Of a DNA stretch of 64,000 bases, positions 35,675 to 46,898 are shown piece by piece (the stretch's first letter is position 1; each line of letters starts with the position of its first letter). The translations under genes and the position numbers were made by a program. Source of the DNA: Xestospongia muta (Eukaryota > Porifera > Demospongiae > Haplosclerida > Petrosiidae); contig OY848917.1 in the NCBI GenBank assembly GCA_963693285.1, positions 5,962,118-6,026,117 on the forward strand. The letters are read 5' to 3'. Under the pieces are notes generated by a model. The model was not told the DNA's origin and made no database searches. It saw only the letters and a program-made list of their open reading frames with translations.

Positions 35675-36747
35675 ATGCTAGTTACAAGGAAGAAATGGTG
35701 TATAAAGCAAAGGCATGATATTATTGCTGCAGCACGTTTAACAGGATGGAAGAATTTACCCTGTATGCCAGACACATTAAATCTAATTGTACAAGAGTCT
35801 ATTGAAGGAATAGAAGACTTAGCTCTTCTTCGAAGGAAATGCCATAGTTACTTACTTCAAGCAGAGTTTTAAAGCAAAGGATAAACTAGAAGAAATTCAA
35901 AAACAAATAATGTAGAAATACAAGAAAGTTGATTCAAGATGTTACAAGACATTGGAATTCTTATTATTATAATTATGTTTCAGAGATTAATTAATGAGTA
36001 TCAAGCAGTGAACACTACGCTTTGTATGATGGGTCATAGTGAGTTGTGTCTATCCTCACATGAGATTCAGAGCTTAAAAGAGGCTGTTTTATTACTTAAA
36101 CCTTTTGACGAGGTGACTAAAGAGCTATCATCTGACAAGTACCTTTAGCTAGAGGTTTACAACGTCTAACTGTAGAATGTGTATCAACCCACCAGTTAAA
36201 ACAAGAACTTGTAGCAAATACAAGAAGGAGATTCTTGAGTATAGAAGAGAATTACAACTTTGCTGCAAGTACACTTTTAGACCCAAGGTTCAAAAAGTTT
36301 GGTTAGCAACTTGCAACCAAGCAGTTCAAAGAATGACCACAGAACTTGCTGCTACCATTCAGACTCAACAGACTGGTGACGTTTCTTCACCTAAGCAAGC
36401 TGAAGAGTTACAATTAGAACATAGGGAACCTACAAACATTTGGAGTATGATTGACGAAAGAGTAGCAGCTTCAATTTCAACACGTCCACCTACATCCAAC
36501 TCAATAGTGACTCTACGTACTAACTTGGAGCAACCAAACATCAAAAGAATAGAAAACCCTTTGATGTGGTGGAAAAACAACACTACTATATTTCCTTTTT
36601 TTTCTAAATTTGCCAAAAAAACATGAGCATTCCAGGTACTTCAGTTCCTGCTGAAAGAGTCTTCTCCAAAGCAAGTGAACTTATTTCACAAAGAAGTACG
36701 ATAAAACCAAAACGTGTAAATATGATGTTGTTCTTAAATACAAATTA
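35675..36747 (+). pseudogene. hAT-family (BED/ZBED-like) transposase remnant
   Basis: Broken frames in order carry hAT transposase landmarks: DIIAAARLTGWKNLPC and LNLIVQES (35,700-35,800), MGHSELCLS and LLKPFDEVTKELS (36,020-36,140), an ENYNFAASTLLDPRFKKF-like piece in another frame near 36,250-36,300, NPLMWWKN near 36,560, and the C-terminal dimerisation block SVPAERVFSKASELISQRR near 36,640-36,700 in a third frame. Several frameshifts and a stop separate them, so no active enzyme can be made. Terminal repeats were not identified. Confidence 0.75.
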
Positions 36748-36824
36748 ATTGGAAAAATGTAATCACAAAGTAATCGATACTACTGATACTTATACTAAAG
36801 TAATCAGTAATCATATCGCACCAC

Positions 36825-39000
36825 CACACTGACCCAACTGCACCCTCACCTTGCTTTACTTAATGAACTAGATGGTACATGTTTTAATAATCAAATCTAC
36901 ATGTACACAACACTTAAAAGTTCCCAAATCATAGAATCTAAAGTGTAATAATGCTGAACTCCTCTCATAAAACTTGACATGCTTTCACAAATCAGTTTAA
37001 ATTAAATTGTATAAATAACTTTATTAACCATTAACCAATATTAATATATTAGGATCACATGAACATCATAAGTAAAAGATGTTCCTAAAACTAATATTAT
37101 ACAATCAACTAACAGAACATATTAGAACATGAGTCCCACTGAAACTTCGAGATAACTGTGTCGTCTAGCCTTTCTTCTCTTAGAACCTCTATTACTACAA
37201 CACAAATAAGATAGCATAAAGTTGTATTGGACCACCAGTAGCAAACCTGTCAAGGCAAGAAAACATGTGAATGAAGAATGAGGATGACAAAAGCAGAAGC
37301 AATGCATGGCAACAATTTTGGTGTTAGTTTTGAAGGAACACTTCTCTACCTGAAAAATATTTTTATTTTCAATTTCAAAGTCAATAATACAAAATGAAAA
37401 ACCTTATAACTTGCTAATATACTAAATCTTTAAATTGTAATTGAAAAAAATTACTATCATAAAGTTAAAATTATAGTTATTTTTATAAAGCATAATAAAA
37501 ACAACACATTATATTAAATTGTTGCCATGCACTGCTTCTGCTTTTTCTTCGTCATTCTCTGTGCCTTTGTTAACACGACTAGCTTCTCGATCATCAACAT
37601 CAGTTTCTTCATGTAATTTGTTTACAATGCTTTCTGATATTTTATTCTTTACTTTGTCATCATCACTGACATCTGGTATTTTTTCTAATTTTAATGATTG
37701 AATATCATCTTTGCCTTCATCCAACTGACTGTTTTTGTTGATGTTATTCAATGAGCCTTCACTTGTCTTATCAGGCTCTGGTAATCGGTCTCCATCATTT
37801 TCAATAATTTGACAGATATTCTGTGACTTCTCATTACTTAAATTATTGCTAACTTCCTTTTTCCTCTCATCTTCACGAGACTCTTCATTTTCCTGGAGAC
37901 AAACTTCAATTCTTCCTTCTAATGTATTTTCAACATTTTCTAGCTCTGTTATAGCAGCTACTCCATTAGCATGTTTTGACAAGTTTATTTCATTGGTTAA
38001 GCTTTTATCATGCTCATCTTCAAACTTGGACTCAACTGCAGTTGAGTGAAAATTAGTCATTGTCTCTATAGGACATGCACGACTTCCAACTTGACCTTGA
38101 GCAGCCACAGCACCATGTATACCATAAAAAAGAACTGGTCGATAATAAACTAGTTCATAATCACTGATATTGTCTTGCCATTTGGACTCTTTAATATCAT
38201 GGAATTTTCGTTAAACTTTATAGGCTCACTGCATATCATAGGTGGGACCTGTGTAACCATACTTAAGGTAATTCGTGACAAATCTTCAAGAGTTTTCTTT
38301 GGCATATAAATCTTGTTTTCTCCAGCTGTCACATGTACTGAATCTAAGGTACTACACTACATGTAAAGAACGAGATGTATATAGACATTGCAATTTAAGT
38401 GATTATTATAGGTAGATTGGTACAGCTATGAAGCTTGCCTTTTCAAGAAAACTTTGGTAAAACTCTTCAGGATTTTTTTGGGCATGATAAAGAAGTAAAG
38501 AAAAAGCTGTGGAGATATCTTTACGTCTTTCTTGTACTGAGATATCAACTTCTGTTTCCTTTTGAACATCAGTAGATGGATCTCGAAGCAACTCTCTCAG
38601 TTGATTAGACAAAATGTTAATAACTCCACACATGTTTTATTATAAGTGTCCTAGAAAACAATAAATTAATTCTAATACAAAGGAATTATCATTCTACCAG
38701 AAACAATGGAGACAGTGCTTGCTGGATGCTGTCGCTGTCAGCATCTTTGTTTTCTTTTGGTAGATGTTTCAACCAACGCTTAAAGAACTGGATAAAATCA
38801 ATACTTACATCTTTATGAGTCTTTCCACCGGGAGTTACATCACCATACATTTTTCGAGCTTGATAAGATGGTGAACTGATACTGAGGTACTACTTCTTTA
38901 GATCTACAAACCATAATTTGTTAATTAATTTTTCGTTATATTATGCAAGTTTACTTTTCTTTGACCTTTCCTTTATAAGCAGGACATATCTTTTCTTTAA
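36825..39000 (-). repeat. Inverted copy of the gene B 3' half and flanking spacer
   Basis: Read on the minus strand, 38,881-37,080 matches about 21,746-23,550 of unit 2, and 37,070-36,825 matches about 24,365-24,605. The roughly 0.8 kb between these two parts is missing from the inverted block. Together with the break in unit 3 at 32,830, this shows that the array ends in an inversion or an inverted duplication. Confidence 0.82.
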
Positions 39001-39582
39001 CACTTTCATCTATTAATTAAGAAGTAAATAATTTAAATCAATTCACAAAATTTTAATTACCAGTAGGTATTAGTTTCTTCTCAGTTTTTGGCAGTTGTAC
39101 TTTTTTCATTATCTCCCCAGTTTTGATAAAGCTTATGTAATTATTAGGATCTAGATTCATTATAACATCAAATACTCAGTCAAATACATCATTGTGATGG
39201 CTCTCTTTATGAACAACCTGAATAGTGCATAATTTAAGCTATTATATAAATTTTACCAATTTAAAACATACCTGTTCTTTGATTATTTCCCAGTCTTCTT
39301 TCTTCATGTCATTAATTAACATTTTGAAGGCTCTGTGGAGATCTATTGTTTCTTCGGTAAGATAGTCAATTTTATCAGTAAGTGCTTTCTCAAGACAATT
39401 TACCATAGTAGTGATCACCATTTCTCTGTTTTTTTTCAAAAGATGTCTATATGAAGACAACAAGTTATGATATCATAGTTTGGTTTCTATGTGAAGGCCA
39501 TGATGAATTTAAGGATGTATTCAATCAATGGTGTTGAGTTAATATGTTAAACTTGTTCAATGATAGACTTTTCAGTGTCCAT
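37509..39582 (-). pseudogene. CARD-like domain plus MIEAP-like C-terminal domain gene, decayed
   Basis: Minus-strand exons: 39,582-39,569 (14 nt), 39,446-39,272, 39,217-39,061, 39,009-38,955, 38,881-38,698, 38,650-38,424 and 38,356-37,509. All junction phases agree. The first two exons give MDTEK then HLLKKNREMV, VNCLEKAL and LTEETIDLHRAF; the third has FDVIMNLDPNNYISFI. The L..NR..M start, six-helix spacing and length of about 95 residues resemble a CARD. The later exons equal the gene B MIEAP-like and acidic part. Three lesions are visible: TGA at 39,176-39,178, a one-base deletion in the 227-nt exon (ACATGTG then TGG), and one A lost near 38,204-38,207. CARDs assemble signalling complexes in apoptosis and immunity; the assignment here is by pattern only. 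The first donor (GTCTAT) is weak. Confidence 0.55.
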
Positions 39583-39618
39583 GGCTTAATATGTTTAGTC
39601 AATTCAAGATGTACATAT

Positions 39619-39805
39619 ACACTGTAAAAATTGATTTGTTGATTTAACCAATATATTGCTTATACAGGTTATATGTAATAAACTTAATATAATGTAAAAG
39701 TAAACATAACACTGTTTATGTTTACTTTATATCATATTATGTTTGCTACATGTAACCTGTATAAACAATATTTTAGTTAAATCAACAAATCAATTTTTAC
39801 AGTGT
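39619..39805. repeat. Foldback MITE, 187 bp
   Basis: Starts acactgtaaaaattgatttg and ends with its reverse complement; arms of about 90 bp with few mismatches meet near aaacataacactgtttatg. No clear target duplication. Lies between the two minus-strand MIEAP-related genes. Confidence 0.88.
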
Positions 39806-39839
39806 GACATTAAGGTGTGGTTTATTTAGCTACATTCAC

Positions 39840-40431
39840 CTCTGCTATATCAGCACACATCTGCCAAACTTTATATTTGTTGTGTTTCGGCAGTACTTTA
39901 GGCATGTTACGAAAAGCATCTCTAAAATGGTTAGTATATTGTAAGACGACATCTTGATGAGTAATATTTCCAGGAGTCACATCACCATACATTTTACGTG
40001 CATCTTGAGAAGAGCTTTTTAGTCTATCATTTTGTAAAAAGGCTATGTGAAAAATGGTAGTACCTGTCCTGGCTCTCCACTTCTTCTAGCTGTTGAATCT
40101 CACTAATACATGAAAATAATATGAGCACTCACTAGTTATTAAGCTTTTGTGTATATATACCTCTGTAATTTAGAAAACTCTTCATTCAGTTTTTTGTGTT
40201 GACTAAAGGTAAATGTCACTACAACATATATATGACCCAATATTAATTATCTTACTAACTTTCTAGGTGTTCTTTTTCCTTCTCGAGTGTTTTTATATCA
40301 CATATACATAGCATATAGGTAAAATGTGACATCATTATATGTTGAATAACTAACTTCTTAGCTTTTTCAACTTCCTTGATACGCTTTTGCATCTTTTCTT
40401 CTACAATTTCTGGGGAAGCAGTTGTAGCCAT
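39840..40431 (-). pseudogene. Gene B relative, N-terminal coiled coil and 184-nt exon only
   Basis: The start exon 40,431-40,355 begins MATTASPEIVEEKMQ and ends in phase 2. Micro-exons follow (QHKKLNEEFSKLQR, EIQQLEEVESQDR), and the exon 40,023-39,840 is again exactly 184 nt with DARKMYGDVTPGNITHQDV. This is a diverged member of the gene B family in which the motif survives. The exon around 40,300 (KTLEKEKEHLE) has no AG acceptor in front of it. No MIEAP-like exons follow in matching phase, because the next exons belong to the CARD-like gene and a MITE intervenes. It is therefore probably truncated and non-functional. Confidence 0.5.
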
Positions 40432-40453
40432 AATTAGCGTCAGCAGTAATAAT

Positions 40454-40503
40454 AGCCTCGTACCCAGGCGTTCTAGTAAAGAGTTTAGCCTGGGTACAAG
40501 GCT
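40454..40503. repeat. Short hairpin, 16-bp arms
   Basis: agcctcgtacccaggc and gcctgggtacaaggct are inverted copies with one mismatch around an 18-bp loop, 22 bp upstream of the minus-strand start codon at 40,431. Confidence 0.8.
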
Positions 40504-40618
40504 ACAGAAATAACTACTCTCAGGGTTGTAGGCACTAGCGTGTATTATACTACTTGTTCATGTGATTCAAAATATTGCTTATAATACATTACTGCACGAA
40601 AGTAGCTTATGCCCTTAC

Positions 40619-41638
40619 CAATGGTGTAGCTGAGGTAGGGCCTGAGGGGGCCTAGGCCCTACCGTCATTTTTGTTTTATAATTATATTCATTGTTTAATG
40701 TTTATACAATAACTATTGGGGTGGCTATTCAATACATTATGGGGGTGGCTTTTGGAAACCACATGTAGTAAAATATGAGTAGGCAGCTGTCACTGTTTAA
40801 CTGTATCAATAAGTCTTCAACCTCAGCTGTTAATAAAGGAAGTGACAATACCAAAAGGAGAAGGTATGAGAGCACTGATGCCACTGATACTGATGACTAC
40901 CATAATCAAGAGAGAAATGAAAATGATTAGAAGAAACCATGCACTGACGTACACTTACATACCTTATCATATTAGAGTATTTGTATGAGCCTATAGAAGT
41001 ATCTGAGAAAGAGGGAGACTGTTGCTGATGTAATGCCGACAGCAAACGAACTGACTCCAGCACTTCATCTATAACTGTAAGCAGTTGTATTATTAACTTC
41101 CTAGACTCATCTCTTCTTTCTTTGCTGGCTTCATTGTATAACATTTGTACTGAGCAGCTTCCAACTGAATGCTTATTAGCTAAACCGGTTCTTAAAGACA
41201 AGGACACTGAAACTCTGTTTGACACATACACTCATTTTTTTGCCATTGCAGCTGCTTTTCCCACCATCAACAAACTCATGCATGTTGCCTTGACATTGGT
41301 GGTGAGTACGGCCCAGTGTGAAAGGAGTTTTTCAACACTAGGCAGGATCAAAACTCATTTGAGAAGTACAATGTCCAACAACAGACTTGCTGATATTTCC
41401 TTGCTATCACTGGAGAGAGACCTCTGTTCCGTTCCAACCTTTATTGAAGAGACTATTCAAGAATTCGAAGGGATCGACAAAAACAGAACTATCAGACTGT
41501 CTTAATACTGTTAATAGTTAATAAAACAAATTGGACACAGCCTCTACTAATAACTAGAAATTATTAAAAAAAATAGTTAATTAACATGGTTATTATTATT
41601 AAGGCCCCACCATCAAATAGGGCCCAGCTACGCCACTG
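40619..41638 (+). mobile_element. hAT transposon, 1,020 bp, with perfect 8-bp target-site duplication
   Basis: The octamer gcccttac lies directly outside both ends (40,611-40,618 and 41,639-41,646). The left end begins caatggtgtagctgaggtag; the right end reverse-complemented begins cagtggcgtagctgggccc, which are imperfect terminal inverted repeats of hAT type. Inside is the C-terminal part of a hAT transposase, so this is an internally deleted, non-autonomous element. Its right end lies 37 bp before the ATG of HSPA12-like copy 4. Confidence 0.92.
41122..41505 (+). pseudogene. hAT transposase C-terminal fragment
   Basis: An open frame of about 127 codons contains VVSTAQCERSFSTLGRIK and LRSTMSNNRLADISLLSLER, the hallmark of the hAT dimerisation region (Dimer_Tnp_hAT). 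The catalytic part and DNA-binding zinc finger are missing, consistent with the deleted element around it. Confidence 0.85.
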
Positions 41639-41675
41639 GCCCTTACAATCGCCAGTGGATCGTTTTTCTGTTAGT

Positions 41676-44540
41676 ATGGTTCCAATGCAGGCTATAGAAG
41701 CAACATCCAAGCACAAAGAACCATTCATAAGGTCGGAGAGGATTGCTCGAACTGACTCGGGATATCGTGTTAGTGAAGGAAACATCGCTGCAATCGACTT
41801 TGGTACAACATCAGTTTCTTTGGCGTATACAACACAAGGAGATAGTCTCAAAGAAGGAGTTAACACTCTGAAATTGGATTCAGACACGATGTCTGCTCGT
41901 GTCGCAAATGCCATTCTTCTTCGTGACGAAGGGCAATCGTTGAAAGTTGTTGCAATTGGTGGAACTGCCCAAAGTAGCTTCATGAGATTGCGACAAAACA
42001 ATTATGCCCGACATATATATTTTGAACGTATCAAGATGTTGATGAAAAGAGATCAGGTAATCTCTATTAAGGCAATTTGCCTGATGCATATGTTTGGCAT
42101 AAGCGGCGTTAGATTTGGGCAATGCCATGCAGAATTTAGAACTGATTACACTTACTGCTTTCTCAAATAGTTCGTCCTTTAGTGTAGCTTGCAGACTTTG
42201 ACTCTCCTTTTTGTTGATGCGCTAAAAGCTTCTAGCAAAGATTACAGTTGATTTTATATCAAATTCCACTAAATTCTTGGTAGTGTAGAACATGTCAGAA
42301 AACAATCTTACCTTTTGTGTCCCCAATAAGGAATGTGGCGCAGGTGTTGGTATGCAATTGGAGGTAGTGTGAAATATGAATATTATCAAATACAAAAGTC
42401 AGACCAGACCTACTTTAGCTTGCAAGTAGGTCTGGGATGAGACTATATTAAGGTAAGACTGTTTTCTGACACGCACTGAAAGGCAAGATCGTTGAATGTG
42501 GGTGTCTGCATACAGCTTTCTCATTTTCACTAATTGTAATTAATTAAAGTTATCTCTTTTTGCTAGTCTCTTCTTACACGCATTGCAAAGTTAAAAGAAG
42601 ACTCTATTTAGAGCTTCAGAAACAATGCTAGCTTCATCTATCATAATGATGGGTGTGACAAAACTTGTTAAATCTGATAGTTCCACTTAGTTCGATTTGT
42701 TAAAAGTAGTCAAATGCTACATTAGCTGATCTGCATATCTTGGACTTAAATATACAGCATGGTTTCCTGGCCAACTTAAACTCAATCTAACACATATGCA
42801 ATAGTATATTGACATTCTACATACATTATTTAGTGATATAAATGATGTGATTTGTGCATGCTTTCAGATATCTAAAAGTTCATTCAAGTTATAATAAAAA
42901 ATCATTTATTTCCATAATTATAGACAATTAATCTTCAAACAATAGTGGAGTCATTCTCTGGAAAAAAGTTTTATTTGGTTGAAGTTATTGCTTTCATACT
43001 GAAAGTTTTAAAAGACACTCTCATTGACCATCTATCTCGTACATGGAAACCTCTTAAAACTACAGACCTTGACTGGGTCATCACTGTACCTGCTATATGG
43101 AATGCACGAGGAAAAAGGATGATGAGAGAAGCTGCTTATCTGGTAAGAATTATGCCAATTGTTGTAAAATTTAAATCCTTAGTACATGATTTTTAGGCAG
43201 AACTGTTAACTGATGGTAGTGGAATAACAAAATTTACTCCTGTGTCAGATTGTTACTTACCACGCCCAATCGAAATGAACCCAGAGAAATTGTCACTTGC
43301 ACTTGAGCCTGAAGCTGCAGCTATTTACAGCCAAAACGTGACGTGTCAAGAAGTAGCAGCTGCAAAATCAATTGCTGTGATCTCAAAGACACGATACATG
43401 GTTTTAGATATAGGAGGAGGAACTGTGGACATAACAGCTCATAATGAAGTCAATGGTGGTATAAATGTAGTTAGTATACCAACAGGCAATTCGTGGGGTG
43501 GAACAAAAGTAAATGAACAGTTCTCTATAATGCTAGAAAAAATAGTTGGTGATAAAGACTTTCGCTCTTTTTTGGGAACTGGAGATCAATCACAACAAAT
43601 GGCAATTATAAACAATTTGCTATTCAAGGAATTTGAGGATCAGAAAATCTTATTTGGAAAGAAGAAGGCAGATGATATGGAAAATGAAATGATAATCAAA
43701 ATACCAAACAAACTTCTATCGTTTTATAAAGCAAGTAAGATCGAAGAAGCTGTGGAGAACCTAGAGGGAATTGAATTTGATGATGATACATTGTATATTG
43801 AGAAAGAAGTAGTAGAGAAGAAATTGTTTGGTCCTGCTTTGAAAGGAATCGTTGATGTGATGCTAGAAGCACTTAATGATATTGAATGTCAAATCGATAC
43901 AATATACCTAGTTGGTGGATTTGGGGGTTGCAAGTATGTGTATGAAAAGATCAAACAACCAATTATTGAACTGTACTCTTCTAAGGATTTACAATGTGAG
44001 ATTATTATACCAACTACACCAAATCTTGCTGTAGCCCAAGGAGCAGTTCTTTGGAGAAAACATCCTGAAGTTATAAAAGCCAGACGCGCTGATGCAACCT
44101 ATGGAACAGCAGTGTCTTTGCCTTTTGATGAAAGCAAACATGATCAGCATTATAGATGTTACATAGAGGAACATGATGAGTATCGCTGTAAAGACGTCTT
44201 TTGTGTTTTCCTACAAAAGGGAGAAATTGCAAATGCAGATGAAATATTTACAACAGACATGATGCCAATACATGATGACAGTACAACTGTGACTATCAAG
44301 TTATATTCAACCCCACGACTTGGAGTCCAATACATAGTGGACACAAATGGTGATGAACTTGCTACCAAAATAGGCCAATTGGTTATTGATATACCAAATC
44401 CAGACAATCTTTCAAGAGAACAACGAATTGTTGACCTATCAATGGATTTCAGTGGCACAGAAATACAAGCTAAAGCAAAATATCGTGAAACTGGCAAAGA
44501 AGTGAAGACTGTGTGTGACTTTTTTTCTGCACAGCACTAA
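41676..44540 (+). CDS. HSPA12: HSPA12-like Hsp70-family ATPase, copy 4, divergent and intact
   Basis: Exons 41,676-42,056, 42,924-43,142 and 43,197-44,540 encode 647 aa. Exon 2 has the same length (219 nt) and phase as in the other copies, so the gene structure is conserved, but the protein differs at many positions and intron 1 is 867 bp instead of 55. Motifs: IDFGTTSVSL near residues 40-49, DIGGGTVDIT at 271-280, LVGGFGG at 438-444; the C-terminus has DFSGTEIQAKAKY. No lesion is seen. The ATG at 41,676 (MVPMQAIEAT) is chosen because the longer in-frame start at 41,586 would lie inside the hAT element. That element ends 37 bp upstream, so the original promoter has probably been displaced or replaced. 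The best candidate, with copy 3, for a working member of the cluster. Confidence 0.92.
42294..42470. repeat. Foldback MITE in intron 1 of HSPA12-like copy 4
   Basis: gtcagaaaacaatcttacct at the left end is answered by aggtaagactgttttctgac at the right end; an inner pair (agaccagacctactt with aagtaggtctgg) extends the hairpin. It accounts for part of the unusual length of this intron. Confidence 0.82.
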
Positions 44541-45149
44541 GCAATCTTTTTCTTTTTAGAATGCATTGTGATTTTTGCTTTATTTTACTAACATACAAAG
44601 TTAAGTTTAACTAACTAGATTATAGAAAAATTAACAATGTTATCAAAGTTGAGAGTAAAAGTGGTCATTGTTTAGTGATTAATTACTAGAGCGATATCTT
44701 ATTGTTTAGTGATTAATTATTACTAGAGTGATATCTTATATGAAAACTTTATTTGGTATATATGGAGTGGATGGAAGATAACATGAGTTCATATATTTTA
44801 AGTTGTAGTATTTAATGTACATGATAAACGTAAGTCAAAGTAGATTTAATAATCCTTTCTCTCTTTTTACATAGGCACTACTCTTTCTCTATGATAGTTT
44901 AACATGTGGTAAAGCATTCAATGTTCTTCATAAAGTGTTGTTAAACATAATGATAATTAAAATATCTGAACAACATTTTGGTAATTTCATATCAATTATA
45001 GATGTATAACTGCTAGGTTAATTGCACAAGCATGCAAGCATACTTGGTTACTGTGGTCCCCACATCATATGTGTGATCATATCATTTTTCTTTGTTTCAG
45101 ATTATGAGTTAGTAGCATTATTAGAACATGACAATGATATAAAATTTCT
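44541..45149. other. Spacer, with a short tandem duplication
   Basis: No gene seen. At about 44,668-44,740 a 44-bp segment (ttgtttagtgattaattact and following, to gatatctta) occurs twice in tandem. Confidence 0.6.
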
Positions 45150-45411
45150 GGTACTAGGTGTCTGGTGACTTAAGTCCAATTCCTTTGGATATAACACAAC
45201 TTTAAACTAACTTAAAAGACAATAAAGTCGTAACTTTAAAGACAATACTACAACAGAACTAACTGAAATACTAACAAAAACATGAATTTAAATACAAAAA
45301 CAAAACCGGAAATTACATCATAAATCAAACCACAATAAATAAAACACATGAATTAAACATTAATACATTCCTCCCCACTAGAAATAAGAACATGTAAAAC
45401 ATAATGAACTG

Positions 45412-46898
45412 TCAATGACTCACAACAGGTTCAGTAAATTGCCTTGGTCGCCGATCACGACGAGGATAACGATTACCAATAAGTAACGGATCATTTGGTG
45501 TCCGACTAGTCTTAGGAGTGTTGTGCTCAATTGGTTCTTCAACTGCTGTGGTTGACATAGTGGAAGTAACTGCTGGTATCAACTCTACATCTGATACAGT
45601 TACTGGTATATCTGAGTACAATTCAACTCCATTTTCTTGAGTATCTCTTGGTCTTAACTGGTCTTGGTGACATCGTCTATGGCGACCATCGGCTAAGTCA
45701 ACATGAAATGAAACAGGACCCATCTGTTTGATAATTCGCCCTGGCAGCCATTTGTTTCCAACACCATGGTTGTAATAATATATCTTGTCTCCGATCTTAA
45801 ACTTTCTGTCCTTAGCTCTTAGATCACGATGTTGCTTCTGCTTCTGTTGTTTGACTTCTACTCTATCAGCTGTGTGGGCTTTCAAAAATCCAATACTGTC
45901 CTTGGTCTCCTTCCTAATAGTAACTCTGATGGTGACACACCTGTTGTTGTGTGTGGTGTAATCCTGTAAGATAGCAATACTTTTGCCAGGCACTCTTTAA
46001 TTGATCCTTTTGAAACTTTCTTCAACCTTTTCTTTATCACTTGCACTGCTCTTTCAGCAAGGCCATTTGAAGCTGGGTGGTGAAGAGCTGAGGTAACATG
46101 TCTAATTCCATTCTTTTCTAAGAAAACCTTAAACTCTTGACTAACAAATCCAGTATCATTGTCTGTCACAATCATTTCTGGAATACCAAATCATGCAAAC
46201 ACTGAACGAAGCTCTTTGATGACTAAAGCTGAGGATGTTGAGTGTGTGCAAACAGCCTCTATCCATTTAGAGTGTGCATCAATCATGATTAGAAATAGTT
46301 TTCCTTCAAATGGTCCAGCAAAGTCAAGATGGAGTCTCGCCCAAGGCCCCGTAGGCCACTTCCATGGGTTCAGTGGTGCTGATGGTGGTACTGCCATCAC
46401 CTCTTGACATTTAACACAACCATGTAACAACTTTTTTATGTCTTTGTCCAGACCTGGCCACCACACATACATTCTCGCAAGTGACTTCATTCTCAAGATA
46501 CCAGGATGTCCCTGATGAAGCTCTTGTAACATTGCTTCCCTCCCCCGGTCAGGTATCACAACTCTCATTCCCCACAATATACATCCCTCATGTACTGACA
46601 ACTCTGCTCGTTTAGAGTGGAATCGATTCAGTTGTGTATCAACTTCTTCTGGCCATCCTTGCCAAATATACTGTAAAACTCTAGCTAATTCAAGGTCCCT
46701 TCTAGTCCATACTTGAATATCATGTGCTGTTACTGGAGAGTTCTCCAAGTGCTCTGTTAAAAATACTAATTCTGGTGGAACATCTACTTTCTTTGGTACT
46801 ACTGGCAATGGTAGTCTGCTCAATGCATCTGCGTTACCATGATCAGTTGTTCTCCTGAATTTAAGTGTATATTCATATCCAGGCAAAATAATGACCAT
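45412..46898 (-). pseudogene. Retrotransposon integrase region, frame-broken
   Basis: From 46,898 down: a zinc-binding H-H-C-C region (LHQGHPG ... GCVKCQEV), the start of the catalytic core with LHLDFAGPF, then a TGA near 46,190. In another segment follow IVTDNDTGFVSQEF and HPASNGLAERAVQ with the expected acidic residues. After a further frame change near 45,950 comes a C-terminal module with DKIYYYNHG and a GPVSFHVDL element of GPY/F type. It integrated retrotransposon DNA when active; it cannot now. Confidence 0.85.

Noticed and set aside
45150..45366. Exact limits of the 3' LTR
   Set aside because: With no second LTR to align, the distal end and target duplication cannot be placed; only the start after the purine tract is supported.
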